Positions 1-8,501 of a DNA stretch of 64,000 bases are shown piece after piece. A program made the position numbers and the translations under genes. Source of the DNA: Streptomyces pseudovenezuelae. GTDB lineage: Bacteria > Actinomycetota > Actinomycetes > Streptomycetales > Streptomycetaceae. The stretch's first letter is position 1. Every line of letters starts with the position of its first letter. Under the pieces are notes generated by a model. The model was not told the DNA's origin and made no database searches. It saw only the letters and a program-made list of their open reading frames with translations. The stretch is from the NCBI RefSeq assembly GCF_029892565.1, contig NZ_JARXVH010000002.1:248001-312000 (forward strand). The letters are read 5' to 3'.

Positions 1-1005
1 CCGGTGATCCTCGGGGTACGCGCCGTCGCGGCGCCGCTCGCGGCCGGCAACACGGTCGTCGTCAAGCCCAGCGAGGACGCGCCGCTCGCCTGCGGACTGC
101 TCGTCGCCGATGTACTGCGCGAGGCCGGGCTGCCCGACGGCGTGCTCAACGTGGTCACCAACGCCCCTGAGGACGCCGCCGAGATCGCCGAGGCGCTCAT
201 CGCCGACGAGCGGGTACGGGCCGTCAACTTCACCGGCTCCACCGGCGTCGGCCGCATCATCGGCGAGCACGCGGCCCGCCATCTCAAGCCCGCCGTACTG
301 GAGTTGGGCGGCAAGAACGCGGTGATCGTCCTCGACGACGCCGACGTGGACTACGCGGTCGACGCCGTCACCTTCAGCGTGTTCATGAACGCCGGCCAGA
401 TCTGCATGTCCGGCGACCGGATCCTCGTACACGAGTCGCTGGCCGAGGAGTTCACCGCCAAGTTCGCCGCGAAGGTGGCCTCGCTGCAGGCCGGTGACCC
501 GTCGGACCCGCACACCGTGGTGGGCCCGCTGGTGAGCGCGTCGTCGGCGCGGCGGGTGGCCGCGCTGGTCGGGGACGCCGTGGCCAAGGGCGCGAAGGTC
601 GTCGTCGGCGCGGGCGAGCCCGAAGAGGCCGTGCACCCGGCGACCGTACTGAGCGATGTGCCGAAGGACGCCGAGCTGTACTACGCGGAGGCGTTCGGAC
701 CGGTCTGCGTGCTCGACACCTTCGCAGACGACGCCACCGCGGTGGCCGTCGCCAACGACACCGACAACGGACTGACCTGCGGCATCATCACCGAGAACGC
801 CACCCACGGGCTGGCCGTCGCGCGCCGGATCCGCACCGGCATCGTGCACATCAACGACCAGTCGGTGGCCGACGAACCACAGGCCCCCTTCGGCGGGGTG
901 AAGGCCTCCGGGTACGGGCGCTTCGGCGGTCGCTGGGGCATCGAGGCGTTCTCCAACACCCGCTGGGTGACCATCGCCACCCAGCAGGCGCACTACCCCT
1001 TCTAG
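1..1005 (+). CDS. NAD(P)-dependent aldehyde dehydrogenase, C-terminal part (5' end outside window)
   Basis: Oxidises an aldehyde to the acid with NAD(P). The frame is already open at base 1, so about 150 N-terminal residues (most of the cofactor domain) lie outside. In the visible part the cofactor-binding KPSE motif is near residue 21, the general-base Glu sits in LELGGKN (about residue 100) and the catalytic Cys in NAGQICMSG (about residue 134); the conserved APFGGVKASGYGRFGG segment is near the end. The NAGQICMS context resembles the vanillin/benzaldehyde/salicylaldehyde dehydrogenase group, but the substrate cannot be decided. It converges on the ABC exporter gene, with only 16 bases between the two stops and no evident terminator. 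Confidence 0.93.
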   Translation, partial: PVILGVRAVAAPLAAGNTVVVKPSEDAPLACGLLVADVLREAGLPDGVLNVVTNAPEDAAEIAEALIADERVRAVNFTGSTGVGRIIGEHAARHLKPAVLELGGKNAVIVLDDADVDYAVDAVTFSVFMNAGQICMSGDRILVHESLAEEFTAKFAAKVASLQAGDPSDPHTVVGPLVSASSARRVAALVGDAVAKGAKVVVGAGEPEEAVHPATVLSDVPKDAELYYAEAFGPVCVLDTFADDATAVAVANDTDNGLTCGIITENATHGLAVARRIRTGIVHINDQSVADEPQAPFGGVKASGYGRFGGRWGIEAFSNTRWVTIATQQAHYPF

Positions 1006-1021
1006 GCTCAACGCCCAAGAA

Positions 1022-2776
1022 TCACCCCGCCGTTGCCAGGAACTGCGTGGCCGCCAGCTCCGCGTACAGCGGGTCGCCGGCCACCAGTTCGCGGTGGGTG
1101 CCCACGGCCCGTACCCGGCCCGCGTCCATCACCACGATCCGGTCCGCCGTCGTCACCGTCGACAACCGGTGGGCGACGACCAACACCGTCGTCGTACGGG
1201 CGACATCGGCGACCGTGTCACGCAACGCGGCCTCGTTCACCGCGTCCAGCTGCGAGGTGGCCTCGTCGAGCAGCAGGAGGCGGGGGCGGCGCAGCAGCGC
1301 GCGGGCGATGGCCACACGCTGCCGTTCGCCGCCCGAGAGCTTGGTACCCCGGTGGCCGACCAGAGTGTCAACGCCCTTGGGCAGCCGGGAGATCAGGCCG
1401 TCCAGGCGGGTCGTCCTGAGCACGCGGGTGAGCGCGTCGCCGTCGGCCTCCGGGTTGCCCAGCAGCAAGTTGTCCCGCAGGGAGCCGGACAGGACGGGCG
1501 CGTCCTGCTCGACGTACCCGATCGCGGACCGGAGCTTGGGCAACTCCCAGTCCTCAAGGGCGCGTCCGTCGAGGGTGATCGCGCCCGACTCGGGGTCGTA
1601 GAACCGCTCGATGAGGGAGAACACCGTCGTCTTGCCCGCGCCGGACGGGCCCACGAACGCCGTCATTCCCTGGGCCGGCACGGCGAACGTCACCCCGTGG
1701 TGGACGTAGGGCAGGTCGTCGGCGTACCGGAAGCGGACGTCGGTGAAGGCGAGCGCGGCCGGTTCGGCGTCGGTGGAGGGCAACGGGGCGGGCTCGGCCG
1801 CCGGTTCGGCGGGCAGGCTCAGTGCCTCCTGGATACGGGCGAGGGCCGCGGCACCCGTCTGGTACTGGGTGATCGCGCCGACCACCTGCTGGATCGGCTG
1901 CATCAGATAGAAGACGTAGAGCAGGAACGCGACCAGTGTGCCGACGTCGATGGCCCCCGTCGCGACCCGTGCCCCGCCCACCGCGAGCACCGTGATGAAG
2001 GCGATCTGCATCGCCAGGCCCGCCGTGTTGCCCGCCGCCGCCGTCCACTTGGCGGCCCGCACGCTCTGCCGCCACGACTCCTCGGCGGCCTCGTGCAGGG
2101 TGCGCTCCTCGCGGTGCTCGGCGCCGGACGCCTTGATCGTGCGCAGCGCGCCCAGGATCCGCTCCAGCGAGGCGCCCATCACGCCGACCGCGTCCTGCGC
2201 CTGCCGGCTCGCCCGGTTGATGCGCGGGACGATCAGGCCCAGCACCGTCCCCGCGCAGACGACCACGGCCAGGGTGACCCCGAGCAGGACCGGATCGACC
2301 AGGCCCATCATCACGATGGTCGCGACGAGCGTCAGCCCGCCCGTGCCCAGGCCCACGAGCGAGTCGGTGGTGACCTCGCGCAGGAGCGTGGTGTCGGAGG
2401 TGATCCGGGCCATCAGATCGCCCGGCTCGCTGCGGTCGACGGCCGTGATCCGCAGCCGCAGCAGATACGACGACAGGGCGCGCCGCGCGCCGAGCACCAC
2501 CGACTCGGCGGTGCGCCGCAGCACGTACGAACCCAGCGCGCCCAGCGCCGCGTTGGTCACCACGAGCGCTGACATGGCCAGCAGGGCGCCGGTGATGGTC
2601 CGGTCGTGCGACAGGTCGTCGATCAACCCCTTGGCCACCAGCGGGAGCAGCAGCCCGGTGGCACCGGTGAGCAGCGAGAGCAGGGCGCCTGCCAGCAGCG
2701 TCCACCGGTGCGGCCGGACATAGGCGAGGAGCAGCCGCCAGGCGGGCGGGTCGGGCAGGGTCTCTGCGATGCTCAC
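1022..2776 (-). CDS. ABC exporter, fused permease and ATPase (MDR/MsbA type)
   Basis: A half-transporter expected to dimerise in the membrane and export a hydrophobic or peptide substrate. The N-terminal ~310 residues carry the six-helix ABC transmembrane domain; the ATPase follows, with Walker [10 protein letters not shown] near residue 374, signature LSGGERQR near 475, Walker [13 protein letters not shown] and the VAHRLSTV H-loop. The length of 584 residues is typical. The start is a GTG with AAGGAG five bases upstream. It is the last gene of a minus-strand set (peptide 4317-4487, flavoprotein 2974-4320, short ORF 2805-2930), which makes export of a product of that set a reasonable inference. 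A generic drug exporter is the alternative. Confidence 0.93.
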   Translation of the reverse strand: MSIAETLPDPPAWRLLLAYVRPHRWTLLAGALLSLLTGATGLLLPLVAKGLIDDLSHDRTITGALLAMSALVVTNAALGALGSYVLRRTAESVVLGARRALSSYLLRLRITAVDRSEPGDLMARITSDTTLLREVTTDSLVGLGTGGLTLVATIVMMGLVDPVLLGVTLAVVVCAGTVLGLIVPRINRASRQAQDAVGVMGASLERILGALRTIKASGAEHREERTLHEAAEESWRQSVRAAKWTAAAGNTAGLAMQIAFITVLAVGGARVATGAIDVGTLVAFLLYVFYLMQPIQQVVGAITQYQTGAAALARIQEALSLPAEPAAEPAPLPSTDAEPAALAFTDVRFRYADDLPYVHHGVTFAVPAQGMTAFVGPSGAGKTTVFSLIERFYDPESGAITLDGRALEDWELPKLRSAIGYVEQDAPVLSGSLRDNLLLGNPEADGDALTRVLRTTRLDGLISRLPKGVDTLVGHRGTKLSGGERQRVAIARALLRRPRLLLLDEATSQLDAVNEAALRDTVADVARTTTVLVVAHRLSTVTTADRIVVMDAGRVRAVGTHRELVAGDPLYAELAATQFLATAG

Positions 2777-2804
2777 TGCGCTCCTTCAACAGGCGGGTGA
2801 GCAT

Positions 2805-2930
2805 TCAGGCTACGTCGGCGACCGCCCCGAGCCGATGCCAGTCCCGGGCCGTCGACAGCGTGAAGGTGTCGGGCAGGCGTTCCGCCGGCATGTCCACCAG
2901 CACTTGGCCCGGGCCCAGTTGGGGTGCCAT
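2805..2930 (-). CDS. Short ORF (41 aa) between flavoprotein and ABC exporter, unknown or remnant
   Basis: This ORF has ATG start and TGA stop and about 85% of its codons end in G or C, as in neighbouring real genes. It encodes a soluble, charged peptide containing GPGQVLVDMPAERLPDTF. It ends 28 bases before the exporter start, and its frame stays open upstream as far as the end of the flavoprotein gene. The open upstream stretch also reads like coding sequence but contains no start codon, so this may be the C-terminal remnant of a larger, truncated gene rather than an intact small gene. The ribosome binding site is weak (ACAGG). I recognise no family. Confidence 0.35.
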   Translation of the reverse strand: MAPQLGPGQVLVDMPAERLPDTFTLSTARDWHRLGAVADVA

Positions 2931-2973
2931 GTCGACCTGTTGGGGCGACGCCCCGCAGAAGACGTCACGGCAG

Positions 2974-4320
2974 TCACGGCCACAGGCCGTACCCCCTGGT
3001 CAGGATGCGATTCGTGTCGTACAGGGCCTTGGCGCGGACGAGGTCGTCCCAGGCGGGTCCGTAGTGGGCCCGCCAGTCCTCGGGCGTCATCGGCAGCGCG
3101 CTGACCGGGTACAGGACCCCGCCGACGGCCCTGGCCCGCTCGTAGACGGCCCGGTTCGCGGCGACCAACTGGCCGACCACGTCGGGGCGTTCGGGCGGTG
3201 CCGTGCGCATCAACGAGAGCAGGCAGAGGAGTTCGCCGGGCGGTCGGCGCAGCAGCGGGGCGTGCAGGGCGCTGCCCGTGAGGGGCCGCAGCTGGACGAC
3301 TCCGCAGCCGCGCAGCCCCTCCTGCGCGCCCTCGGCGAGCACGGACGGGACGAAGGAGGCGGCGGCCTCCTCGGGGAGCAGCAGCGTCAGCCAGGGGTGC
3401 GGGCGCTGCCACTCGCCGGAGGCCCGCAACAGCCGTTCGTCGCGGTCGAGGCGATACAGGTACTCCTCGTAGGAGAGATCCTCGATCTCCGCGGTGTCCT
3501 GTTCATGGTCCAGGTCGCCGACGAACAACCCATCGTCGGTGGGGACTTGACCGGTGTGCGGGGCCACCGCGTCGATCACGTACTGCCAGTCGCCGCCGAG
3601 CGCGGGTCGGGCCTGGCCCACCACATGGCCGAAGCGGGCATCCCGGGCCAGCCGCCGCTGGTCGGCGAAGAACGTGCCGGGGGCGGGGTGGTAGAGGCGG
3701 TAGCGGCGGACCAGGGTCGGCGCGGGGACCAGCCGGAGCGTGGCGCGGACGATCAGCGCACACTGGCCGAGTCCCGCCAGGACGGCGTGGAACAGCTCCG
3801 GTTCGACCTCGGGCGAGCACGTCACGCACTCGCCGGTGCCGGTGACAACCTCCAACTCCCTTACCCAGTCGGCGACCAGACCGAAGCGGTGGCTGGAGCC
3901 GCCGAAACCGCCGGTGCTCAACACCCCGCCGACGCTGCTGCCCAGGTGGTCCGGCAGCACCGGCGGCGCGAGACCCTCGGCCAGCGCGGCCCGTACGACG
4001 TCCCGCCACAGGGCGCCCGCACCGGCGACCAGCGTCCGCTCGCCGGGCACACAGCGCACCTCGTCGAGCGCCGCCATGTCGACCACGTAACCGTCGTCGG
4101 CCTGGCCCTCGCCGTACAGGGCCTGGCCGCCGCCGCGCGCGGACACCGCGAGCCCTTGCGGCCCGGCGAAGGCGATGAGCTCGCGGACGGCGTCGGCGGA
4201 CCGCGCCGCGAGGACGCCACGGGGGCGGGATTCGACGATGTGGCCGAAATCGGCGGACGCGCGGAGCAGGTCCGCCTCCCGGGTGACCGTTGTGGGAATG
4301 AGTCCGGACGTGCCTGTCAT
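2974..4320 (-). CDS. Cytokinin dehydrogenase-like FAD-binding oxidoreductase
   Basis: A 448-residue flavoprotein of the PCMH/VAO fold with a cytokinin-dehydrogenase-type C-terminal domain. The FAD domain occupies about residues 30-210. GGVLSTGGFGGSSHRFG and the following ELEVVTGTGECVTCSP match the plant/Rhodococcus cytokinin oxidase pattern, as does the C-terminal HYGPAWDDL...YDTNRILTRGYG. In the family, ARGxGHS supplies the His that covalently holds FAD; here the site reads ARGGGQALYG, so the His is Gln and flavin is probably bound non-covalently. The start is fixed by an ATGA overlap with the upstream 56-residue ORF; an in-frame extension to 4665 is open but does not read like protein. No isopentenyltransferase is nearby, so true cytokinin degradation is unproven. 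Confidence 0.85.
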   Translation of the reverse strand: MTGTSGLIPTTVTREADLLRASADFGHIVESRPRGVLAARSADAVRELIAFAGPQGLAVSARGGGQALYGEGQADDGYVVDMAALDEVRCVPGERTLVAGAGALWRDVVRAALAEGLAPPVLPDHLGSSVGGVLSTGGFGGSSHRFGLVADWVRELEVVTGTGECVTCSPEVEPELFHAVLAGLGQCALIVRATLRLVPAPTLVRRYRLYHPAPGTFFADQRRLARDARFGHVVGQARPALGGDWQYVIDAVAPHTGQVPTDDGLFVGDLDHEQDTAEIEDLSYEEYLYRLDRDERLLRASGEWQRPHPWLTLLLPEEAAASFVPSVLAEGAQEGLRGCGVVQLRPLTGSALHAPLLRRPPGELLCLLSLMRTAPPERPDVVGQLVAANRAVYERARAVGGVLYPVSALPMTPEDWRAHYGPAWDDLVRAKALYDTNRILTRGYGLWP

Positions 4321-4487
4321 GCCGCACTTCCCAGCGTGTGGAAGTCGAATGCGGGGTTCGCTATTCGGCTTGCGAAAATTTCGGTGAAGACGCGGTCCTG
4401 GAGAAGACCGCGCTCCGCGTGCCGCTCGGCAACCGGCGCGGCCGTGCGGTAAGGACCTGCGCCAGGAGGAGTCCTGGTGTCGGCCAT
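4317..4487 (-). CDS. Small peptide (56 aa) translationally coupled to the flavoprotein
   Basis: This ATG-started ORF is preceded by AAAGGG nine bases upstream, and its TGA overlaps the flavoprotein ATG (ATGA). Coupling and GC-rich third positions in its first half support real translation. The peptide begins MADTRTPPGAGPYRTAAPVA, has a charged central stretch (ERHAERGLLQDR) and a more hydrophobic, aromatic C-terminal third (RVFTEIFASRIANPAFDFH, then TLGSAA). It has no Cys, no signal peptide and no transmembrane segment. The charged leader followed by a distinct tail, next to a redox enzyme and an ABC exporter, would fit a modified-peptide precursor, but a small accessory subunit or leader is equally possible. 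No family recognised. Confidence 0.6.
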   Translation of the reverse strand: MADTRTPPGAGPYRTAAPVAERHAERGLLQDRVFTEIFASRIANPAFDFHTLGSAA

Positions 4488-4793
4488 GTCGGCTGCCCTT
4501 TCGGTCGCTTGTTACGGGAAAGTCGTGCGTCGACCTATTCTCAGAGATTAAAGCGCACGGCTTCGGAGTCCCCTGCGTGGGGAATTGAGAGCAATACAAG
4601 AAAGTGCCGACACAGCTCTTAACCAATTCTTGCCACCGTTCTGAAACCCGGTCGCGTTCGTGCACGTGTCCGCCCGTGCGGGACTTCCCGCGGTGACCCG
4701 ACCAGGGCGCGAGGGTGCCCGGCCGTGCCGTTACCGATCAGTTGCCCGTAGGGTCGGAGGGACGGATGTCGGTCGACGAAAGGGGTCCCCACC
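4488..4793. other. Divergent intergenic region between the peptide operon and mscR
   Basis: About 300 bases without a gene. It is AT-richer near 4520-4625. On the minus strand GAGAATAGGTC (around 4530-4545) could be a -10 region for the peptide operon. On the plus strand GAAAGGGG lies eight bases before the mscR ATG. I see no strong inverted repeat or riboswitch-like structure. Confidence 0.4.
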
Positions 4794-5879
4794 ATGGCGC
4801 AGGAAGTACGTGGCGTGATCGCACCGGGCAAGGACGAGCCGGTACGGGTGGAGACGATCGTCGTACCCGACCCGGGCCCGGGTGAAGCGGTCGTGCAGAT
4901 CCAGGCCTGCGGGGTCTGTCACACCGACCTGCACTACAAACAGGGCGGAATCAACGACGACTTCCCGTTCCTGCTCGGCCACGAGGCGTCCGGCGTCGTG
5001 GAGTCGGTCGGCGAGGGCGTCACCGACGTCGCGCCCGGCGACTTCGTGATCCTCAACTGGCGTGCGGTGTGCGGGAACTGCCGGGCCTGTCTGCGCGGAC
5101 GCCCCTGGTACTGCTTCAACACGCACAACGCGAAGCAGAAGATGACCCTCACCGACGGCACCGAACTCTCCCCGGCCCTGGGCATCGGCGCCTTCGCCGA
5201 CAAGACGCTCGTCGCGGCGGGCCAGTGCACCAAGGTCGACCCGTCCGTCGCCCCGCAGGTCGCCGGACTGCTCGGCTGCGGGGTGATGGCCGGCATCGGC
5301 GCCGCGATCAACACCGGGAACGTCGGCCGGGGCGACACGGTCGCCGTCATCGGCTGCGGCGGCGTGGGCGACGCGGCGATCGCCGGGTCGAACCTGGCCG
5401 GGGCCGCGCGGATCATCGCCGTGGACATCGACGACCGCAAACTGGAGACCGCCCGCACCATGGGCGCCACCCACACCGTCAACTCCAAGGACACGGACCC
5501 GATCGAGGCGATCCGCGAGCTGACCGGCGGGTTCGGCGCCGACGTCGTCATCGAGGCGGTCGGCCGCCCGGAGACGTACAAGCAGGCCTTCTACGCCCGC
5601 GATCTCGCCGGGACCGTGGTGCTGGTCGGCGTGCCCACCCCGGAGATGAAGCTCGAACTCCCGCTCCTGGACGTCTTCGGACACGGCGGCTCGCTCAAGT
5701 CCTCCTGGTACGGCGACTGCCTGCCCTCCCGCGACTTCCCCATGCTCATCGACCTCCATCTCCAAGGCCGACTGGATCTGGGCGCGTTCGTGACCGAGAC
5801 GATCGAACTGACCGACGTGGAGAAGGCCTTCGAGCGGATGCACCAGGGCGACGTCCTGCGTTCGGTGGTGATGCTGTGA
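4794..5879 (+). CDS. mscR: S-(hydroxymethyl)mycothiol dehydrogenase (mycothiol-dependent formaldehyde dehydrogenase)
   Basis: A zinc-dependent class III-like alcohol dehydrogenase that oxidises the formaldehyde-mycothiol adduct with NAD; mycothiol-dependent nitrosothiol reduction is known for the family. The 361 residues show the catalytic zinc ligands Cys42 (ACGVCHTD), His63 (LGHEASG) and Cys162 (LLGCGV), the structural zinc cluster Cys93/96/99/107 and the Rossmann motif GCGGVG at 187-192. [21 protein letters not shown] is typical of the mycothiol enzyme. The start is supported by GAAAGGGG eight bases upstream. Its TGA overlaps the ATG of the downstream hydrolase, so the two form a formaldehyde-detoxification operon. 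Confidence 0.95.
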   Translation: MAQEVRGVIAPGKDEPVRVETIVVPDPGPGEAVVQIQACGVCHTDLHYKQGGINDDFPFLLGHEASGVVESVGEGVTDVAPGDFVILNWRAVCGNCRACLRGRPWYCFNTHNAKQKMTLTDGTELSPALGIGAFADKTLVAAGQCTKVDPSVAPQVAGLLGCGVMAGIGAAINTGNVGRGDTVAVIGCGGVGDAAIAGSNLAGAARIIAVDIDDRKLETARTMGATHTVNSKDTDPIEAIRELTGGFGADVVIEAVGRPETYKQAFYARDLAGTVVLVGVPTPEMKLELPLLDVFGHGGSLKSSWYGDCLPSRDFPMLIDLHLQGRLDLGAFVTETIELTDVEKAFERMHQGDVLRSVVML

Positions 5880-6508
5880 TGGCCGCGCGCATCGAACACC
5901 TCGTCACCTCAGGGCAGTTCACGCTCGACGGCGGCACCTGGGACGTCGACAACAACGTGTGGATCGTCGGCGACGACCACGAGGCGATCGTCATCGACGC
6001 CGCGCACGACGCCGACGCCATCCTCGAAGCCGTCGGCGACCGGCGGCTCGTGGCCATCGTGTGCACCCACGCCCACAACGACCACATCGACGCCGCGCCC
6101 GCCCTGGCCGACCGCACCGGCGCCCGCATCTGGCTGCACCCCGACGACCTGCCCCTGTGGAAGCAGACCCACCCCGACCGCGACCCCGACGCGCACCTGG
6201 CCGACGGACAGGTCATCGAGGCCGCCGGCGCCGACCTGACCGTGATCCACACCCCCGGGCACGCACCGGGCGCGATCTGCCTCTACGACCCCGGACTGGG
6301 CACGGTCTTCACCGGCGACACCCTCTTCCAGGGCGGCCCCGGCGCGACCGGCCGCTCCTACTCCCACTTCCCGACGATCATCGACTCCATCCGCGACCGC
6401 CTGCTCACCCTCCCGCCCGACACCAAGGTCCTCACCGGCCACGGCGACGGCACCACCATCGGAGCCGAGGCCTCGCACCTGGAGGAGTGGATCGCGCGCG
6501 GGCACTGA
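5879..6508 (+). CDS. MBL-fold metallo-hydrolase paired with mscR
   Basis: A 209-residue metallo-beta-lactamase-fold enzyme with the metal site THAHNDH at residues 63-69, and the later metal ligands in TPGHAPG and FTGDTLFQGGPG, closing with LTGHGDGT. This is the glyoxalase II-like pattern. The gene starts inside the mscR stop (TGATG), so translation is coupled. In actinobacteria this partner is commonly found behind the mycothiol formaldehyde dehydrogenase and is thought to hydrolyse the S-formyl-mycothiol product; that role is inferred from context, not from the fold alone. Confidence 0.92.
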   Translation: MAARIEHLVTSGQFTLDGGTWDVDNNVWIVGDDHEAIVIDAAHDADAILEAVGDRRLVAIVCTHAHNDHIDAAPALADRTGARIWLHPDDLPLWKQTHPDRDPDAHLADGQVIEAAGADLTVIHTPGHAPGAICLYDPGLGTVFTGDTLFQGGPGATGRSYSHFPTIIDSIRDRLLTLPPDTKVLTGHGDGTTIGAEASHLEEWIARGH

Positions 6509-6534
6509 GCGGGCGGACTATACGATCACCAGGC

Positions 6535-6909
6535 ATGACCACCAACACGCTCGTCACCCTGCACGGCGTACGCGTCCTGCGCATCGACCCCGAAGGCCCG
6601 CCGCTCGACGGTGAACAGGCCGCGCTCGACCTGATCGGCGACGCGATGGGGCAGGACGCCGAACTCGTGGCGGTGCCCGTCGAGCGGGTCGCGGACGAGT
6701 TCTTCCGGCTGCGGTCCGGGGTGGCGGGCGCGGTCATGCAGAAGTTCGTGAACTACCGCCAGCGCCTGGTGATCGTCGGAGACGTGTCCCGGCACGTCTC
6801 CGAGAGCACGGCCCTGCGCGACTTCGTGCACGAGACCAACCAGGGCGGACACGTGTGGTTCCTCGCCGACCACGACGCGCTCGACGCGAGGCTGCGCCCG
6901 ACTGGATGA
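6535..6909 (+). CDS. DUF4180 domain-containing protein
   Basis: A 124-residue soluble protein. The pattern LRIDPEGPPL near the start, LVAVPVERVADEFFRLRSGVAG in the middle, KFVNYRQRLVIVGDVS and the final FVHETNQGGHVWFLAD are characteristic of DUF4180, whose function is unknown. It is 26 bases downstream of the metallo-hydrolase, and TATACGAT precedes the start, so it may have its own promoter with a short leader. Nothing in the sequence assigns an activity. Confidence 0.85.
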   Translation: MTTNTLVTLHGVRVLRIDPEGPPLDGEQAALDLIGDAMGQDAELVAVPVERVADEFFRLRSGVAGAVMQKFVNYRQRLVIVGDVSRHVSESTALRDFVHETNQGGHVWFLADHDALDARLRPTG

Positions 6910-6998
6910 ACCTCCTCGAATAGGCGACAGAAGGTGTCCGGCTTTCCCGAGATCCTCGACGCAGAGGCACGCACGCAACGGGAAACGGGAGGTCGGAC

Positions 6999-7913
6999 AT
7001 GTCCGCACCGCTGAAGGGCAAGGTCGCGCTGGTCGCCGGGGCGACACGGGGCGCGGGGCGCGGGGTCGCGGTGGAACTGGGCGCGGCCGGCGCCACGGTC
7101 TACGTCACCGGCCGCACCACCCGCGAGCGCCGCTCCGAGTACGACCGCCCCGAGACCATCGAGGACACCGCCGACCTCGTCACCGAAGCCGGCGGCCAGG
7201 GCATCGCCGTACCCACCGACCATCTCGACCCGGCCCAGGTCCGCACCCTCGTCGACCGCATCGCGGACGAGCAGGGCCGGCTCGACGTCCTCGTCAACGA
7301 CATCTGGGGCGCCGAGAACCTCTTCGAATGGGACACCCCCGTCTGGGAGCACGACCTCGACAAGGGTCTGAGGCTGCTCCGGCTCGCGGTCGAGACACAC
7401 GCGATCACCAGCCACCACGCCCTGCCCCTCCTCCTGCGCCACCCCGGCGGACTCGTCGTCGAGATGACCGACGGCACCGCGGACTACAACCGCGACACCT
7501 ACCGGGTCTCCTTCTTCTACGACCTCGCCAAGTCCTCCGTGCTGCGCATGGCCTTCGCCCTCGGCCACGAACTCGGCCCGCGCGGTGCCACCGCCGTCGC
7601 GCTGACTCCGGGCTGGCTGCGCTCGGAGATCATGCTCGGCCACTTCGGCGTGCGCGAGGACAACTGGCGCGACGCCCTCGAAGCCGTCCCGCACTTCGCG
7701 ATCTCCGAGACCCCGCGCTACGTCGGCCGCGCCGTCACCGCGCTCGCCACCGACCCCGAGGTGGCCCGCCGCAACGGCCAGTCCCTCTCCAGCGGCGGCC
7801 TCGCCCAGGACTACGGCTTCACCGACCTCGACGGCAGCCGCCCCGACGCCTGGCGCTACCTCGTCGAGGTGCAGGACACGGGCAAACCGGCGGACGTGAC
7901 CGGCTACCGCTGA
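6999..7913 (+). CDS. Short-chain dehydrogenase/reductase (SDR family)
   Basis: A 304-residue NAD(P)-dependent oxidoreductase. The cofactor motif GATRGAGRG is at residues 15-23, the NDIWG segment replaces the usual NNAG, and FYDLAKSSVLRM carries the YxxxK catalytic pair (about residues 170-174). After the active site the PGWLRSE motif and a long C-terminal extension follow. TGRTTRERRSEYDRPETIEDTA is typical of a large uncharacterised actinobacterial SDR subgroup. GGGAGG stands six bases before the ATG. The substrate is unknown. It converges on the 7916 gene, with two bases between the stops. Confidence 0.92.
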   Translation: MSAPLKGKVALVAGATRGAGRGVAVELGAAGATVYVTGRTTRERRSEYDRPETIEDTADLVTEAGGQGIAVPTDHLDPAQVRTLVDRIADEQGRLDVLVNDIWGAENLFEWDTPVWEHDLDKGLRLLRLAVETHAITSHHALPLLLRHPGGLVVEMTDGTADYNRDTYRVSFFYDLAKSSVLRMAFALGHELGPRGATAVALTPGWLRSEIMLGHFGVREDNWRDALEAVPHFAISETPRYVGRAVTALATDPEVARRNGQSLSSGGLAQDYGFTDLDGSRPDAWRYLVEVQDTGKPADVTGYR

Positions 7914-7915
7914 GC

Positions 7916-8452
7916 TCAGACGGACGGCACCTGCGGCAGCGGCCAGCGCGCCGAGTGCCCCGGCCCGAGGCCCAACTCGTCGCGTACGGCCGCGTAGTAG
8001 CCCTGGCGTCCGGCCCGCTGCCGCTCCAGCAGGACCTGCCACGCGTCGGGATCCCGCGTGCCCTCGCGCAGGAACCGCTCCATCGCCAGCACCGTGCCGA
8101 CCCAGACCCGGGCCTTCCCCACCACCTCCGGACTGCCCAGCAGGAGCAGCGTCTCCCCGGCCGGGTCGCGGGCGAGCCCGGCCTCGGCGATCAGCGGGGC
8201 CGCCTCCTCGGGCGACAGGGGGTGCGGATGCGGGTCGTTGCCCAGGTGGGAGGCCACCCGATAGGTGAGCGTGACCGTCTTCTTCAGCACGCGCGCGTAG
8301 TCGCTGTACACGGCGAGCCGCCGCTCCTCCCAACGGGCCGCCCGCTCCCGGCGGTACCGGGCCTGATCACCCTGTACCACGGCCAGATAGGAACCGAGCG
8401 CGCCGATCACCACACCTATGAGCGCGGGCAGTTGCTGCGTGAACGCTGACAT
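7916..8452 (-). CDS. Hypothetical protein with one N-terminal membrane helix
   Basis: This ORF encodes 178 residues. Residues 7-26 (QLPALIGVVIGALGSYLAVV) form a single hydrophobic helix, followed by a strongly basic stretch (ARYRRERAARWEERRLAVY) and an alpha-helical cytoplasmic domain ending in a proline-containing tail. This arrangement (membrane tether plus helical domain) is frequent among Streptomyces conserved hypotheticals. The ATG at 8452 was chosen because the frame upstream is the antisense of the SDR gene. It is divergent from the SDR gene at 8502, with 49 bases between the starts. No known domain recognised. Confidence 0.8.
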   Translation of the reverse strand: MSAFTQQLPALIGVVIGALGSYLAVVQGDQARYRRERAARWEERRLAVYSDYARVLKKTVTLTYRVASHLGNDPHPHPLSPEEAAPLIAEAGLARDPAGETLLLLGSPEVVGKARVWVGTVLAMERFLREGTRDPDAWQVLLERQRAGRQGYYAAVRDELGLGPGHSARWPLPQVPSV

Positions 8453-8501
8453 GGGCGCACGGTATCTGCCCAGTTGATCGTTTCGGGAGTAGGTTCGGCC
8501 C

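Noticed and set aside
2974..4320. A complete cytokinin biosynthesis/degradation (fas-like) locus
   Set aside because: No isopentenyltransferase or P450 nearby and the flavin-linking His is missing.
4321..4665. N-terminal extension of the CKX-like protein
   Set aside because: Open frame but not protein-like; a separate coupled 56-residue ORF in another frame fits better.
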